Below are positions 44,835 through 53,500 of a stretch of DNA of 64,000 nt, in pieces (position 1 is the first letter of the stretch; each line of letters starts with the position of its first letter). The stretch covers positions 1 to 64,000 of the forward strand of contig JBMOQX010000007.1 in the NCBI GenBank assembly GCA_049322755.1, in the 5' to 3' direction. The notes under the pieces were generated by a model that was given only the letters and a program-made list of their open reading frames with translations, was not told where the DNA came from and made no database searches. Position numbers and translations under genes: made by a program. The DNA comes from DATIUV01 sp049322755 (GTDB taxonomy: Bacteria; Pseudomonadota; Gammaproteobacteria; Burkholderiales; UBA6910).

Positions 44835-46163
44835 TCAGAAACTCCACTGGTAGGCGACACCCACGGACCACTGGTACATCTCGATCTTCTCGGTGGTCGA
44901 TGGCGGCGCCCCGAAGGCCTGGAACAGCGACGGCCCGATCGTCTCGCTGCTGAAGGCGTACATGCCGGAAAAGTTCCACTCGCCACCGCCCTTGGTCTTG
45001 TAGGAGCCGCCCACCGTGACGTGATTCTCGATCACGCCGGGCGCCAGGATGTTGATGGTGACGTCGGACGGGTCGATCGGGTTGTCGCCGTGGTTGAAGC
45101 CGGCGCGCAGCGTCCAGGTCTCGTTCAGCTCGTACTCGACCCCGACCTTGAAAACGCTGATGTCCTTCCAGCCGAAGCCCACGCCGTTGCTGCCGCCCAA
45201 GCAGGCCGCGAAATTGCCGCCTGCGCACTGCGCCAGCAGGAAGCCGCTCGGGTTGTTGACCGATTTCACGTCGCTGTAGTTGATGCGCTGGAAGTCGAAC
45301 CCGACGCTCCATTTCGGCAGCGGCTTGAAGACGACGCCGACGTTCCAGTTGGACGGGATGTCGAAGCCGCCCTGCTCGGCGAACAGGCCACGGTACTTGT
45401 CGAACTCGTCGAACGACATTTCGGTGGCGTAGGCCGCGCCGACGCTGACCGAATCGGAGAGCCTGCCGAAATAGCCGAATCGGGCGCCGAAACCGAAGAT
45501 GTTGTCCGAACCCTGGTTGGTGAAATTGGCCGGGTCGGTGGAGAACGGCGCGAACGCCTGCAGCCCCTTGGCCTTGAAGCGCTGGTAGCCCAGCAGCGGC
45601 GCGACGCCGATCGAGTGGTTCGGCGTGAACTTGTACGCGATGGTCGGCGCGACGATCAGCTGCATCAGGTTGACGCCCAGGTCGTTGGTGCCGCAGAGGA
45701 GATTGTAGTTCGGCTGGCCGGGGTTGATCGCCGCACACGCGCTGGCGCCGCCGATGGGCCGGTTGCGGAAGTCGGTATTGAGGCCCCCGTTGCCGTAAAC
45801 TGTGACCCCCAGCGCCAGCTCGTTGGTGATCATCCGGTTGAAGCCGAATTCCGGGATCAGGAAGTACTCGGCATCGCTGTCCGACGAGCCGTCGAGGCCG
45901 GCGGGTCCGCTGCCCGTGCGGCTGGCCTCCCGCCGCGGGCTGAACAGCACCGCGCCCAGATCCATCTTGTTGCCGACGAACGCCATGCTGGCGGGGTTGT
46001 TGGCGCCGCCAAAGGTGTCCACCGCACGGGCCGTGGAGACGCCGCCGAAGCCCTTGTTCTTGATGCCGTAGCCTTCGGCAAAATAGCCGTTGGTGGCGTG
46101 CGAGACGCCCGGTGCGGCGAGGCCTGCGACAGCCAGCGCGGCGGCGATACCCTTGAGTTTCAT
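44835..46163 (-). CDS. FadL/OMPP1/TodX-type outer-membrane transporter
   Basis: A 442-aa outer-membrane beta-barrel with a signal peptide (AVAGLAAPGVSHA). The N-terminal hatch starts TNGYFAEGYGIKNKGFGGVSTARAVDTFGGANNPASMAFVGNKMDLG, matching the FadL family's NGxxxxGxGxKxxGmGGa pattern, and the barrel ends in aromatic residues (YQWSF). FadL proteins admit hydrophobic molecules by lateral diffusion. In sulfur oxidisers, FadL-like porins have been proposed to admit hydrophobic sulfur. Its promoter carries a near-match to the operator found before rhd and hdrC1, suggesting co-regulation. Confidence 0.88.
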   Translation of the reverse strand: MKLKGIAAALAVAGLAAPGVSHATNGYFAEGYGIKNKGFGGVSTARAVDTFGGANNPASMAFVGNKMDLGAVLFSPRREASRTGSGPAGLDGSSDSDAEYFLIPEFGFNRMITNELALGVTVYGNGGLNTDFRNRPIGGASACAAINPGQPNYNLLCGTNDLGVNLMQLIVAPTIAYKFTPNHSIGVAPLLGYQRFKAKGLQAFAPFSTDPANFTNQGSDNIFGFGARFGYFGRLSDSVSVGAAYATEMSFDEFDKYRGLFAEQGGFDIPSNWNVGVVFKPLPKWSVGFDFQRINYSDVKSVNNPSGFLLAQCAGGNFAACLGGSNGVGFGWKDISVFKVGVEYELNETWTLRAGFNHGDNPIDPSDVTINILAPGVIENHVTVGGSYKTKGGGEWNFSGMYAFSSETIGPSLFQAFGAPPSTTEKIEMYQWSVGVAYQWSF

Positions 46164-46236
46164 GAATCCCCTCCCTCGTGATGACCCAGTGAGCCGTTGA
46201 GACGGCGACCTAGAGTTATGGTGTTACCGTATGCCA

Positions 46237-46264
46237 ATATTATTGTTTTCTAACTTGATGTCAA
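46237..46264 (-). promoter_or_regulatory. fadL promoter with sulfur-regulon-like operator
   Basis: On the minus strand: -35 TTGACA (46259-46264), 16 bp, -10 TAATAT (46237-46242). Within the spacer lies GTTAG-N6-ATAAT (46239-46254), an 8-of-10 match to ATTAG-N6-CTAAT with the same spacing as the operators at rhd and hdrC1. Confidence 0.6.
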
Positions 46265-46279
46265 CAACGGCGCGTACCG

Positions 46280-46305
46280 TGACGCCGCACCTGCGGCGCG
46301 TCAGT
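46280..46305 (-). terminator. Hairpin at the end of the lipS2 gene
   Basis: TGACGC-CGCA... pairs with ...TGCGGC-GCGTCA across 46280-46303, overlapping the lipS2 stop. It marks the likely end of the shdr-lbpA-lip operon. No T-run follows, so strength is uncertain. Confidence 0.5.
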
Positions 46306-47431
46306 AGGTGCCGACGTCCTCGCCCTCCATATGGCGCCTGACCCGGCCCACGTCGGCGCGATTCAGCGCGAACGGGAACGAGCGGATGTCGGTGGGGCTG
46401 GAATCGCCGTAGGGCCGGTTGCAGGCCGAGACCTCTTCGTCGTCCTTGCCCGGGCAGCCCGAGGTCTGGAAAGGCTTCCCCGACTCGATCAGGATTTCCA
46501 GCTCGTCCCCGGGAAGGCCGAACTCCACCACGCGCCCGGCGTCGTCGAAGCGCATGGCATCGATGCGGCCGCCGGCATAGTCGATGATGAAGCGGGCCAG
46601 CTGCACGCGCCGCCACTGGCCGCGGTCGGCCGCCGGCCAATCCTCCATCAGCGAACCGCGCTCGGGGAAGAACGCGAACATGTGGTTGTGCCCGCCCAGG
46701 TCCTTGATGCGCTGGCACACCTCGAGAATCTCGCGTTCGGTCTCGCCCATGCCGCAGATCAGGTGGGCGCCGAACTTCTCCGGCCCGAACACCTCCGCGG
46801 CCCACTCGATCGCCTGCCAGTATTTCTGGAACTTGTGGGGGCTCTCGACGCCCTTGCCGCGAGTGCGCTCGAAGATGGCCGGGGTGACGGCGTCGAGCGC
46901 CACGGTGAAGATGTCGGCGCCCATGCCCTTGAGGCGCACCAGGTCGTCGCGCTCCATGGTGGTGGGATTGGAGAGGATGGACACGGGCACGTGGGGCACC
47001 TCGCGCACCCATTTCTCCAGCAGCGTGTACGTGTCGGCGTCGGAGTCCGGGTGCGTGATCATGGAGATGCACATGCGCTGGAAACGGCCCCGGTCCTCGC
47101 CGGCCTTCACCCGCTCCACCACCTCGCCGTAGCGCGCCGTGGGCCAGTCGACGCGGATGAAGTTGCGATCCGCGTAGTCGCGCGCCTCCTCGCGATGGCG
47201 CGCGAGGCCGCAGTAGGCGCAGTTGGCGCGGCAGCCCTCGGGATACGTGACCAGCAGGTTGAGGCAGTGCGTGCACGCCGTCCGATGCATCTGCCCCGGC
47301 ACCAGCCCCAGCGTGATCGCCGCCGCCGTGCTCATCTGCACGTACTCCGGAGAGCGCATCTCGGGCGTCTTGACGTGATAGTTGGGCCGGTAGAACCGCA
47401 CCGGCTGAACCTGGTTGTGCACTGCACTCAT
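46301..47431 (-). CDS. lipS2: Radical SAM lipoate-assembly protein, LipS2 type
   Basis: A 376-aa radical SAM enzyme with the cluster motif CRANCAYC (CxxxCxxC) near residue 66, preceded by the auxiliary pair CTHC, and a C-terminal GCPGKDDEEVSACNRPYGDS containing further cysteines. In the sLpl(AB)/LipS1/LipS2 pathway the two radical SAM proteins insert the two sulfur atoms into octanoyl groups on lipoate-binding proteins, replacing LipA. The numbering LipS1 versus LipS2 is my assignment from gene order and biotin-synthase-like look, and could be swapped. Last gene of the lip cluster. Confidence 0.82.
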   Translation of the reverse strand: MSAVHNQVQPVRFYRPNYHVKTPEMRSPEYVQMSTAAAITLGLVPGQMHRTACTHCLNLLVTYPEGCRANCAYCGLARHREEARDYADRNFIRVDWPTARYGEVVERVKAGEDRGRFQRMCISMITHPDSDADTYTLLEKWVREVPHVPVSILSNPTTMERDDLVRLKGMGADIFTVALDAVTPAIFERTRGKGVESPHKFQKYWQAIEWAAEVFGPEKFGAHLICGMGETEREILEVCQRIKDLGGHNHMFAFFPERGSLMEDWPAADRGQWRRVQLARFIIDYAGGRIDAMRFDDAGRVVEFGLPGDELEILIESGKPFQTSGCPGKDDEEVSACNRPYGDSSPTDIRSFPFALNRADVGRVRRHMEGEDVGTY

Positions 47432-47443
47432 CGCGATACCTCG

Positions 47444-47764
47444 CTATTTCCGCGCCCGCGTCAGAATCGACGCGGCCTGATTTGAGAAATCCCCCGCCTT
47501 CTTCTCGTCGATCACCAGCCGGATCGCGCCGAACAGGAAGATCAGCGACACCAGCACGTTCACGACCTGCGCCGGAATCAGGCCGAAAAACGGCGTCGCC
47601 AGGTAGCCCAGCGTGAACAGCACCACCAGGAAGGTCAGGAAGTTCCATGCCTTGCCCACCATGCCGCCGGGAATGCTCGCTTTCAGCCGCAGCACCAGCG
47701 CCAGGCAATAGAGCATCACCACGATGGCGGCGACGCTGATGAAAAATGCGATGTCATAGTTCAC
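47444..47764 (-). CDS. Small three-helix membrane protein in the lip cluster
   Basis: A 106-aa protein with three predicted transmembrane helices (about 7-26, 38-58, 64-84) and a basic C-terminal tail (SILTRARK). It lies between lipT (21 nt) and lipS2 (12 nt), clearly within the operon. No cofactor-binding residues stand out. Possibly a membrane anchor for the lipoate machinery or an electron-transfer link to quinones; the function is unknown. Confidence 0.7.
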   Translation of the reverse strand: MNYDIAFFISVAAIVVMLYCLALVLRLKASIPGGMVGKAWNFLTFLVVLFTLGYLATPFFGLIPAQVVNVLVSLIFLFGAIRLVIDEKKAGDFSNQAASILTRARK

Positions 47765-47785
47765 TCTTGCTCCCCTTCGTGCCCT

Positions 47786-48853
47786 TCAAGCCGAGAAATA
47801 CTCCGCGAACGCGATCCAGCCGCGGCGGTGGAACGTGTCGGTGCGGGCGCTCGGCGCGCGCCATTCGGCGTTCATCGCCTGCCGCCGCCGCACGGCGCGG
47901 GCCACCGAGTCCTCGAACTGGTCCCGCACGTCTTCCTCGAAATCAGCCAGCGCGCCGGCCTTGCCGCCGGCGAGGAACTCCGCCGCCGCCTCCCCGGCGC
48001 GGTCGCCGGAGATCACTGCCGCCGGGATCCCGGCCCCCGTCAGCGGATGCGTGAGTCCGGCCGCGTCCCCCGCCAGCAGCACCGGGCCCGCCACCAGCCG
48101 CTCGCGGATGCCGCCCACCGGGATCGCGCCGCCGGTGCGCCCGAGCACGTCGCGGCCGACGATCCCCTGCCCCGCCAGCCGCCCGCGCAGCTGCTCCAGG
48201 GGCAGCTTCAGGTCGGGGGCGATGCGCCGGTCGGCGCCGAGCCCCAGGTTGGCCACATCCCCCTTGGGGAACAGCCACGCGTAGCCGCCAGGATACGCCT
48301 GCGACAGCCAGATATCGGTATCCGCGCCGGGACGGTGCAGCGGCACCGTGTACTGGCGCGTGTCCACCGTCGTCAGCGGCTGCAGGCCGATGGCGTCCGC
48401 CAATCGCGAATGGGGCCCGTCGGCCGCCACCGCGAGCCTGAACTCCACCTCGAACGCGCCGTCGTCGTGCCCGACCCGCGCCACCCGCGCATCCGAGTCA
48501 AAGTCCAGGAGGCGGGCCCCAAGCAGGATCCGGGCGCCGGCGCGCTCGGCGTCGCGCGCGATCGCCCGGTCGAACGCCGCCCGGTCGATCATCAGACCGG
48601 GAAACGCCGTGTGCGCCGACGCGCCCGACGGCAGGAAGGTGTTCATCCCGGCGACGCGCTGCTGCAGCACGCCCGCGGCCCGGGTCCAGCGGCCCATGGG
48701 CAGCGGCACGAACTCGGCGCACTGCACCGGCACCCCGATCTTGCGCTTGCGCTCCACCGCCACGACATTGAGGCCACGCGACGCGGCGGCCAGCGCCGCA
48801 GACCCGCCCGCCGGGCCGAGGCCCACCACCAGCAGGTCGCAGGAAAGTCTCAC
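47786..48853 (-). CDS. lipT: FAD-dependent oxidoreductase, LipT (geranylgeranyl-reductase-like)
   Basis: A 355-aa flavoprotein with the dinucleotide motif VVGLGPAGGSAALAAASRGLNV at about 8-29, ERKRKIG, and the second FAD segment LLAGDAAGLTHPLTGAGIPAAVISG. This fold (geranylgeranyl reductase-like) matches LipT, found beside slpl(AB) and lipS genes in shdr loci and proposed to supply electrons to the LipS proteins. The GTG start overlaps the slpl(AB) stop as GTGA. Confidence 0.83.
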   Translation of the reverse strand: MRLSCDLLVVGLGPAGGSAALAAASRGLNVVAVERKRKIGVPVQCAEFVPLPMGRWTRAAGVLQQRVAGMNTFLPSGASAHTAFPGLMIDRAAFDRAIARDAERAGARILLGARLLDFDSDARVARVGHDDGAFEVEFRLAVAADGPHSRLADAIGLQPLTTVDTRQYTVPLHRPGADTDIWLSQAYPGGYAWLFPKGDVANLGLGADRRIAPDLKLPLEQLRGRLAGQGIVGRDVLGRTGGAIPVGGIRERLVAGPVLLAGDAAGLTHPLTGAGIPAAVISGDRAGEAAAEFLAGGKAGALADFEEDVRDQFEDSVARAVRRRQAMNAEWRAPSARTDTFHRRGWIAFAEYFSA

Positions 48854-49926
48854 CCCGCCTCCGCGTTCATCGCGCCAGCGACCGCGCTGCGGATCACGCG
48901 CGCGAAGCTCAGCGGATCCAGCTGCAGCAGATCGGCGCTGCGCGCGCTGAAGAACGCGCCGACGCGGGCTTCCAGATCGTCGAGCGCCACGTCCCTGAGG
49001 TGGGCTTCGAGGTCCGCCACCAGCCGCCGCGGCTGCACGAAGAAGTCGCCGGTGAACCAGACCTGCTTCACCCGCCGACCTGCCGCGTCGAAGGCCACGC
49101 TGGCGCGCACCAGACCACCGGGGAATTTCTCCGCCGCCTCCAGCATGGGCATGTCCGCCAAGGGCCGCGCCAGCAGATGCACCCAATCCGGGTGATCCAT
49201 CTCCGCCAGCGCCTGGCGGTAGCGCGCATCTTCGGCTTCGATCAGGTCGCCGGGCACGAAGGCCACACCGAACTCGGCCGCGAACGCCTCGGTGAGCCGC
49301 GCGCGGATCGTCTCCAGCGGCGGCACCTCGCCCAGCAGCGCGGCCAGGTTGATCACCCGGTCGCGGGCCGCGGCGATGCCCTTGTCGGAGAGCTTCTCGG
49401 CGGGAATGCGCAGCGCGCGCAGCATGCGCTCCACGTCGAAGTCGATCAGCAGCGTGCCCTGGTACATGAGGGCGTCGCCGTCGAACGCGCCGCCGGTGCC
49501 CGAGATCTTGCGGCCGTCCACCTCGATGTCGTTGCGCGGCCGGTAGGCGGCGTCGACGCCGAGGGTGCGCAGGCCGCGTGCCGCCGCCTCGCAGATGCGG
49601 CGCGCGACCGCCGCCATGTCCGCCAAGCCCAGCTCGCGCCTGGTGAGATACAGCTCCCACCCGAGCACCGTCTCGTCCATGTAGATCGCGCCGCCGCCGG
49701 TGATCCGGCGCTGGACGGTGATGCCGTGCTCGTGGCAGAAATCCAGGTTCAGTTCCTGCTCCGCGCTCTGGTGATAACCCAGCAGCGCCGAGGGTTTGAA
49801 CCGCAGGAAGCGCAGTGTCGGCACGCTTTCCCCGGCCTGACGCGCCTCCAGCAGCGCCCGGTTGAAGGCCAGGTTCTCCGCCGCCGGGCGCAGCCCGGTA
49901 TCCAGAACGCGCCAGGCCGGTTTCAT
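48850..49926 (-). CDS. slpl(AB): Lipoate-protein ligase sLpl(AB)
   Basis: A 358-aa ligase with RRITGGGA at 73-80 and GRKISGTGG at 138-146 (catalytic Lys140), plus a C-terminal accessory domain (about 250-358), so both A and B parts are fused. It should attach octanoate or lipoate to the LbpA proteins encoded just upstream. It overlaps lipS1 and lipT by 4 nt each, forming a translationally coupled lipS1-slpl-lipT block. Confidence 0.88.
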   Translation of the reverse strand: MKPAWRVLDTGLRPAAENLAFNRALLEARQAGESVPTLRFLRFKPSALLGYHQSAEQELNLDFCHEHGITVQRRITGGGAIYMDETVLGWELYLTRRELGLADMAAVARRICEAAARGLRTLGVDAAYRPRNDIEVDGRKISGTGGAFDGDALMYQGTLLIDFDVERMLRALRIPAEKLSDKGIAAARDRVINLAALLGEVPPLETIRARLTEAFAAEFGVAFVPGDLIEAEDARYRQALAEMDHPDWVHLLARPLADMPMLEAAEKFPGGLVRASVAFDAAGRRVKQVWFTGDFFVQPRRLVADLEAHLRDVALDDLEARVGAFFSARSADLLQLDPLSFARVIRSAVAGAMNAEAG

Positions 49927-51083
49927 CGGCTGCAGCCGCCCGCGCCGCCGGACGCGGTCACGACCTTGATGCCGCCCAGCGCCGCCGACGCGCGCCGTCG
50001 CGAGCGCTCGTCGGAGATCACGCGCTCGATGTCGATCTGGATGCCGGCGTCGTCGCCGGCGGCCGCCATGACCTCGTCGCCCACCGCGATCGAGCAGCAT
50101 GCGGGCGTCACCCGCACGTCGCGCCCGAGGCGCGCGGCCAGCTCCACCATGCCGTCGGACGGGTGCGCCAGGCCGTTCAGGCCCGCCAGCACGGCGTAAC
50201 TGTCGATCTGCGCCTTGACCCGGCCGGCGGGCCGGGCGCAGCCCAGCAGCAGCGGAACATCGGGGAGCGCCTCGCGCGCGTCCATGAAGAAGCCGCCCAC
50301 TTCCCGCGGATCCGGCGTCGCAAACGGCCGGTTGGCCGGCGCGTAGAACGGCATCACCACCACCAGCACCACCGCGTCGGGCCGGTGGCGCGTGATCATC
50401 TCCAGCGCGTTCCACTCGCCCAGCAGGCGCCCGTAGTGCAGTCCGATGACGATGTGGGGCACCACCTTCATCGACGTTTCGGTGAGCACCGCCAGCGTCT
50501 GCTGGAAATCCTCCACCCGGCGGCGCAGGTGATAGACCTGGCTGATGGTGTCCTGGGCGCCGATCACGTCCATCATCGCCACGTCGATGCCGGAGTCCTC
50601 CATGCGCCGGGCGATGTCCCGGTCCACCAGCGCGGTGTGCACGGCGATCTTGAACGCCGGGAACGCGTCCTTGATGCGACGGATGACGCCGTAGTAGGGG
50701 CCGTACTCCACTTCGTTGCGGTGGCTGGAGCCCCCCGTGAGCAGCATGCCCCGGGCGCCGCCCCCGACCTGCTCCGCCACCACGCGCCACAACTCGTCCG
50801 GCGTGCGCGCCGGAATCATCGGCTCCAGAATCTTGGCCTTGCAGTGGTCGCATGCCAGCTTGCAGTCGCCCCCGGTTATGGACACCGCGGGCCACGCATT
50901 CTTGCCGCAGGAGCCGATCTCGGACGTCGAATAGGCCTTGAAGGTGGGCGTGTAGAAATTCACGCGGCCGGCCGGCTTGCCCGCGAGTCCGTCATAGCGG
51001 GCCTGCAGTGTGCCGACCAGCCCCGGGTCCAGGTCAACGCCTTCCAGCGGCTCGACCCGGCTCGCGATCTCAAGCCAATCCAT
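49923..51083 (-). CDS. lipS1: Radical SAM lipoate-assembly protein, LipS1 type
   Basis: A 386-aa radical SAM enzyme with CKLACDHC (CxxxCxxC) near residue 74, an upstream Cys in SEIGSCGKNAW, and GGSSHRNEVEYGPYY. It pairs with the other radical SAM enzyme to insert sulfur into protein-bound octanoyl. The C-terminus is Cys-containing (GGAGGCSR). ATG at 51083 has GAGG 7 nt upstream. It directly follows lbpA2. The numbering relative to LipS2 is tentative. Confidence 0.82.
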   Translation of the reverse strand: MDWLEIASRVEPLEGVDLDPGLVGTLQARYDGLAGKPAGRVNFYTPTFKAYSTSEIGSCGKNAWPAVSITGGDCKLACDHCKAKILEPMIPARTPDELWRVVAEQVGGGARGMLLTGGSSHRNEVEYGPYYGVIRRIKDAFPAFKIAVHTALVDRDIARRMEDSGIDVAMMDVIGAQDTISQVYHLRRRVEDFQQTLAVLTETSMKVVPHIVIGLHYGRLLGEWNALEMITRHRPDAVVLVVVMPFYAPANRPFATPDPREVGGFFMDAREALPDVPLLLGCARPAGRVKAQIDSYAVLAGLNGLAHPSDGMVELAARLGRDVRVTPACCSIAVGDEVMAAAGDDAGIQIDIERVISDERSRRRASAALGGIKVVTASGGAGGCSR

Positions 51084-51170
51084 GGGCAATCCTCGGGTTG
51101 CGCGGGATCAGGGTGCGGACGCGGCGGCGGGCGCTCGAAACCCTGCAGAAAAAGGCCGCGCGGCAACGAT

Positions 51171-51608
51171 TCAGCAGCCGCCGAATCCGTCGGCGTTCAT
51201 CTTGGCCTCGAACTTCTCGGCCACCGCGCCACCGGTGATCAGGGCGCCGGACTCGCCGTCCCAGTTGGTGGGCTTGAGCTTCACCAGCCAACCGGAGCCG
51301 TAGGGATCGGCATTGATGGACTTCGGATTGGCCTGCACGGCATCGTTGATGGCCACCACTTCCCCGGATACCGGCGCCTTGACCGGACCGACCCACTTGC
51401 CGGACTCTACCGTGCACAGCGACTTGTTGGCGTCGATGCCCTTGCCTACCTTCTTGGGCGTGTAGGAAACGATTTCGCCGGCGAGCGAGCAGGCGTAGCT
51501 GGTCATGCCCACGGTGATGGTGCCGTCGCCTTCCTTGCGCGCCCAGACGTTGTTCTCGACGTTGTAGAAGAGATCGTCCGGAAGATTGCAGCCGCGTACT
51601 GTCGCCAT
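51171..51608 (-). CDS. lbpA2: Lipoate-binding protein LbpA (second copy, canonical)
   Basis: A 145-aa GcvH-like carrier specialised for the sHdr pathway. The lipoylated Lys is K71 in VESGKWVGPV; ordinary GcvH has ESVKA. N-terminal MATVRGCNLPDDLFYNVENNVWARKEGDGTITVGMTSYA and the C-terminal GCFGG-type end (DGFGGC) are characteristic. The carrier is proposed to accept sulfur intermediates from sHdr. AAGGGGA precedes the ATG. Confidence 0.93.
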   Translation of the reverse strand: MATVRGCNLPDDLFYNVENNVWARKEGDGTITVGMTSYACSLAGEIVSYTPKKVGKGIDANKSLCTVESGKWVGPVKAPVSGEVVAINDAVQANPKSINADPYGSGWLVKLKPTNWDGESGALITGGAVAEKFEAKMNADGFGGC

Positions 51609-51631
51609 TACAGGTCCCCTTTGTCCGCTGG

Positions 51632-52027
51632 TCAGAAGAACATCGTCTTGTCGCAATTGAGAATCAGGTCCGCGAGCCCGCCGGCCGCCGAGATTTCGTC
51701 GATCTCGGCGATCACATCGTGCACCTCCAGCTCGTAGCCCGGCATCGCCGGCTTGCACAGATGCAGTTTCACGCCAGCGCGTTTCGCGTCCTGAATGAAC
51801 TCCAGGATTTTCTTACCCCCCTGCATGGCCGTCAAATTCTCCGCGACGCCCTTCTGCGCCAGCAGTACGCCTTCCATGGTGAGAAATACGCTCACGTTCG
51901 CATCCATCGAAGCCAGCAGCGCGCCGATATAAAACGGCGTCGCGCAGCGGTGCGGCGTGCTGGGGCCGCTGGTCATGACGATCACCACCGTCTGCTCGTC
52001 GTGGTCGATGAAATGCTTTTCCGTCAT
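51632..52027 (-). CDS. Small DsrE-family protein between the two lbpA genes
   Basis: A 131-aa protein with the DsrE/DsrF-like fold: TVVIVMTSGPSTPHRCATPFYIGALLASMDANVSVFLTMEGVLL, then KLHLCKPAMPGYEL and LILNCDKTMFF. Cys residues (about 28, 91, 125) could carry persulfide. Its ATG directly abuts the lbpA1 stop (TGAATG). DsrE-like proteins relay sulfane sulfur; a position between two lipoate carriers suggests it serves them. Confidence 0.82.
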   Translation of the reverse strand: MTEKHFIDHDEQTVVIVMTSGPSTPHRCATPFYIGALLASMDANVSVFLTMEGVLLAQKGVAENLTAMQGGKKILEFIQDAKRAGVKLHLCKPAMPGYELEVHDVIAEIDEISAAGGLADLILNCDKTMFF

Positions 52028-52480
52028 TCAGCGCTCGACCCTCTCGCAATGGATGTCTTCGCGGCGCGCGCGCTCGCAATACCCGCTGCGCGCCTGCTCC
52101 CCGGTCACCAGAGTCCCCAGCGCCTGCTCCACCGGCAGCGCCGGGCGCACCCGGGCGATCCACGCCTCGTAGGGCACCGCGTTCAGCAGGCCGGGATGGT
52201 CCAGCACTTCCGCGTTGCCCTGCTCGATGGTGCAGTCAAACGGATTCGGTACGGGGCCCGCCCACTTGCCGCTCTCGATGGTGGCCACCGGTTTGCCGGT
52301 GGAGCGCAGCGTTCCCGGGCGCCGCACCCGCACGTGGAGAATCCTGCCGGCAATGGTCTGGGAGATGTCGGTCATCCCGACCGATAGCGTGCCGTCGTCC
52401 TCGACGCGCACCCAGATCTGGTAAAGATCGTCGTAGTAGAGCTCGGGGCGGAACTCGCAGCCGTTACACTCCATGTCCAT
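52028..52480 (-). CDS. lbpA1: Lipoate-binding protein LbpA (first copy, divergent)
   Basis: A 150-aa LbpA homologue with the lipoyl-Lys K72 in IESGKWAGPV. It differs from the second copy by an N-terminal CNGC pair (MDMECNGCEFRPELYY) and a longer Arg/Cys-containing C-terminal tail (GYCERARREDIHCERVER). Two copies imply separate roles or partners. Two ATGs, 52480 and 52474, are possible; neither has a strong ribosome site. Confidence 0.88.
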   Translation of the reverse strand: MDMECNGCEFRPELYYDDLYQIWVRVEDDGTLSVGMTDISQTIAGRILHVRVRRPGTLRSTGKPVATIESGKWAGPVPNPFDCTIEQGNAEVLDHPGLLNAVPYEAWIARVRPALPVEQALGTLVTGEQARSGYCERARREDIHCERVER

Positions 52481-52570
52481 CCGTTCGTGGCGGGTCGTTC
52501 GAATTGTGCCCGCGCCGAGCGAACCGTGCCAGCCGCGGCATCCTCCCCGCGCCCGCATCGGCCCCCGCCT

Positions 52571-53485
52571 CTAGACGACGCCCTTCTCGTGCAGGAAATC
52601 GAGCGAGTCGCTGACGTTCTCGTGGATGGCGAGCTTGCGCGCGGAGAGCCCGAGCGCCAGCCCCAGGAGCTGGGTGAAGTAGAGCACCTTGACCTTGGTC
52701 TTGATGCCGAACTCCGTCTCCGCGCGCACCTGGTGCATCTCCAAGCCGGAGTGGCAGGTGGGGCACTCGGTGGCGATGACGTCGGCGCCGGCGTCCTCCG
52801 CGGCCTGCAGCAGGTTCAGCACCAGCTGGGTCGACGTGTCGGCGTCCGAGAGCGTGTGTGCACCCCCGCAGCAGGCGGTTTTCAGCGGGAAGTCGACGTT
52901 GACGGCGCCGGCCGCGGCCAGCAGGTCATCCATGAAATGCGGCTTGTGGGAGGACTCGGACCCCGGTCCCTGGTCCTTCTCCGGGAAAATCTGCCGCGGC
53001 CTCGTGTACATGCAGCCGTAATAATTGGCGATCTTGATGCCGTTGAGGCTCTTCTTGATGCGCTGTTTGACGCCCTCCGGCCCCAGCTCTTCCATCAGCC
53101 ACTCGAGCAGGTGCACGGTGCGCACGTCGCCCTTGTACACCGGGTCATCCGCCTTCTTCGCCAGGTCCTGGACCGTCTCCAGGGCCTCTTCCGAGGTGGC
53201 GAGCTCGTATTCCGCCTTCTTGAGGTTGTGGTAGCAGCCGTTGCACGGCGCCATCACGGTGTCGAAGCCCATTTTCTCGCTGGCGATCGCCAGGTTGCGG
53301 GCCGACATGTAAGTCTGGAGCATGGGATGGACGTTCTTCACCTCCATCGCCCCGCAGCAGTTCCAGTCATCCAGATCGTGCATCTCGAGCTTGAGCTCGT
53401 CCACCAGCGCCCGCGTCGAGCGGTCGTAGGGTCCGCCGGAGCCCTCCAGCGCGCAACCGGGATAATAAGCAACCTTGGACATCAT
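52571..53485 (-). CDS. hdrB2: sHdr complex subunit HdrB2
   Basis: A 304-aa subunit with two complete CCG domains: YYPGC...DDWNCCGAMEV...APCNGC, and YYGCMYTRP...ACCGGAHTL...ECPTCHSG. In methanogen HdrB such motifs bind two noncubane 4Fe-4S clusters that split disulfides. In sHdr the site is thought to act on sulfur bound to LbpA or a thiol. It is separated from hdrC2 by a palindromic repeat (53501-53666). MM start; GGAG upstream. Confidence 0.93.
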   Translation of the reverse strand: MMSKVAYYPGCALEGSGGPYDRSTRALVDELKLEMHDLDDWNCCGAMEVKNVHPMLQTYMSARNLAIASEKMGFDTVMAPCNGCYHNLKKAEYELATSEEALETVQDLAKKADDPVYKGDVRTVHLLEWLMEELGPEGVKQRIKKSLNGIKIANYYGCMYTRPRQIFPEKDQGPGSESSHKPHFMDDLLAAAGAVNVDFPLKTACCGGAHTLSDADTSTQLVLNLLQAAEDAGADVIATECPTCHSGLEMHQVRAETEFGIKTKVKVLYFTQLLGLALGLSARKLAIHENVSDSLDFLHEKGVV

Positions 53486-53500
53486 CGAATCTCCAAATTA

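Noticed and set aside
43938..46181. 747-codon plus-strand frame opposite the fadL region
   Set aside because: Covers several well-supported minus-strand genes, including signal peptides and an intrinsic terminator; low-complexity composition.
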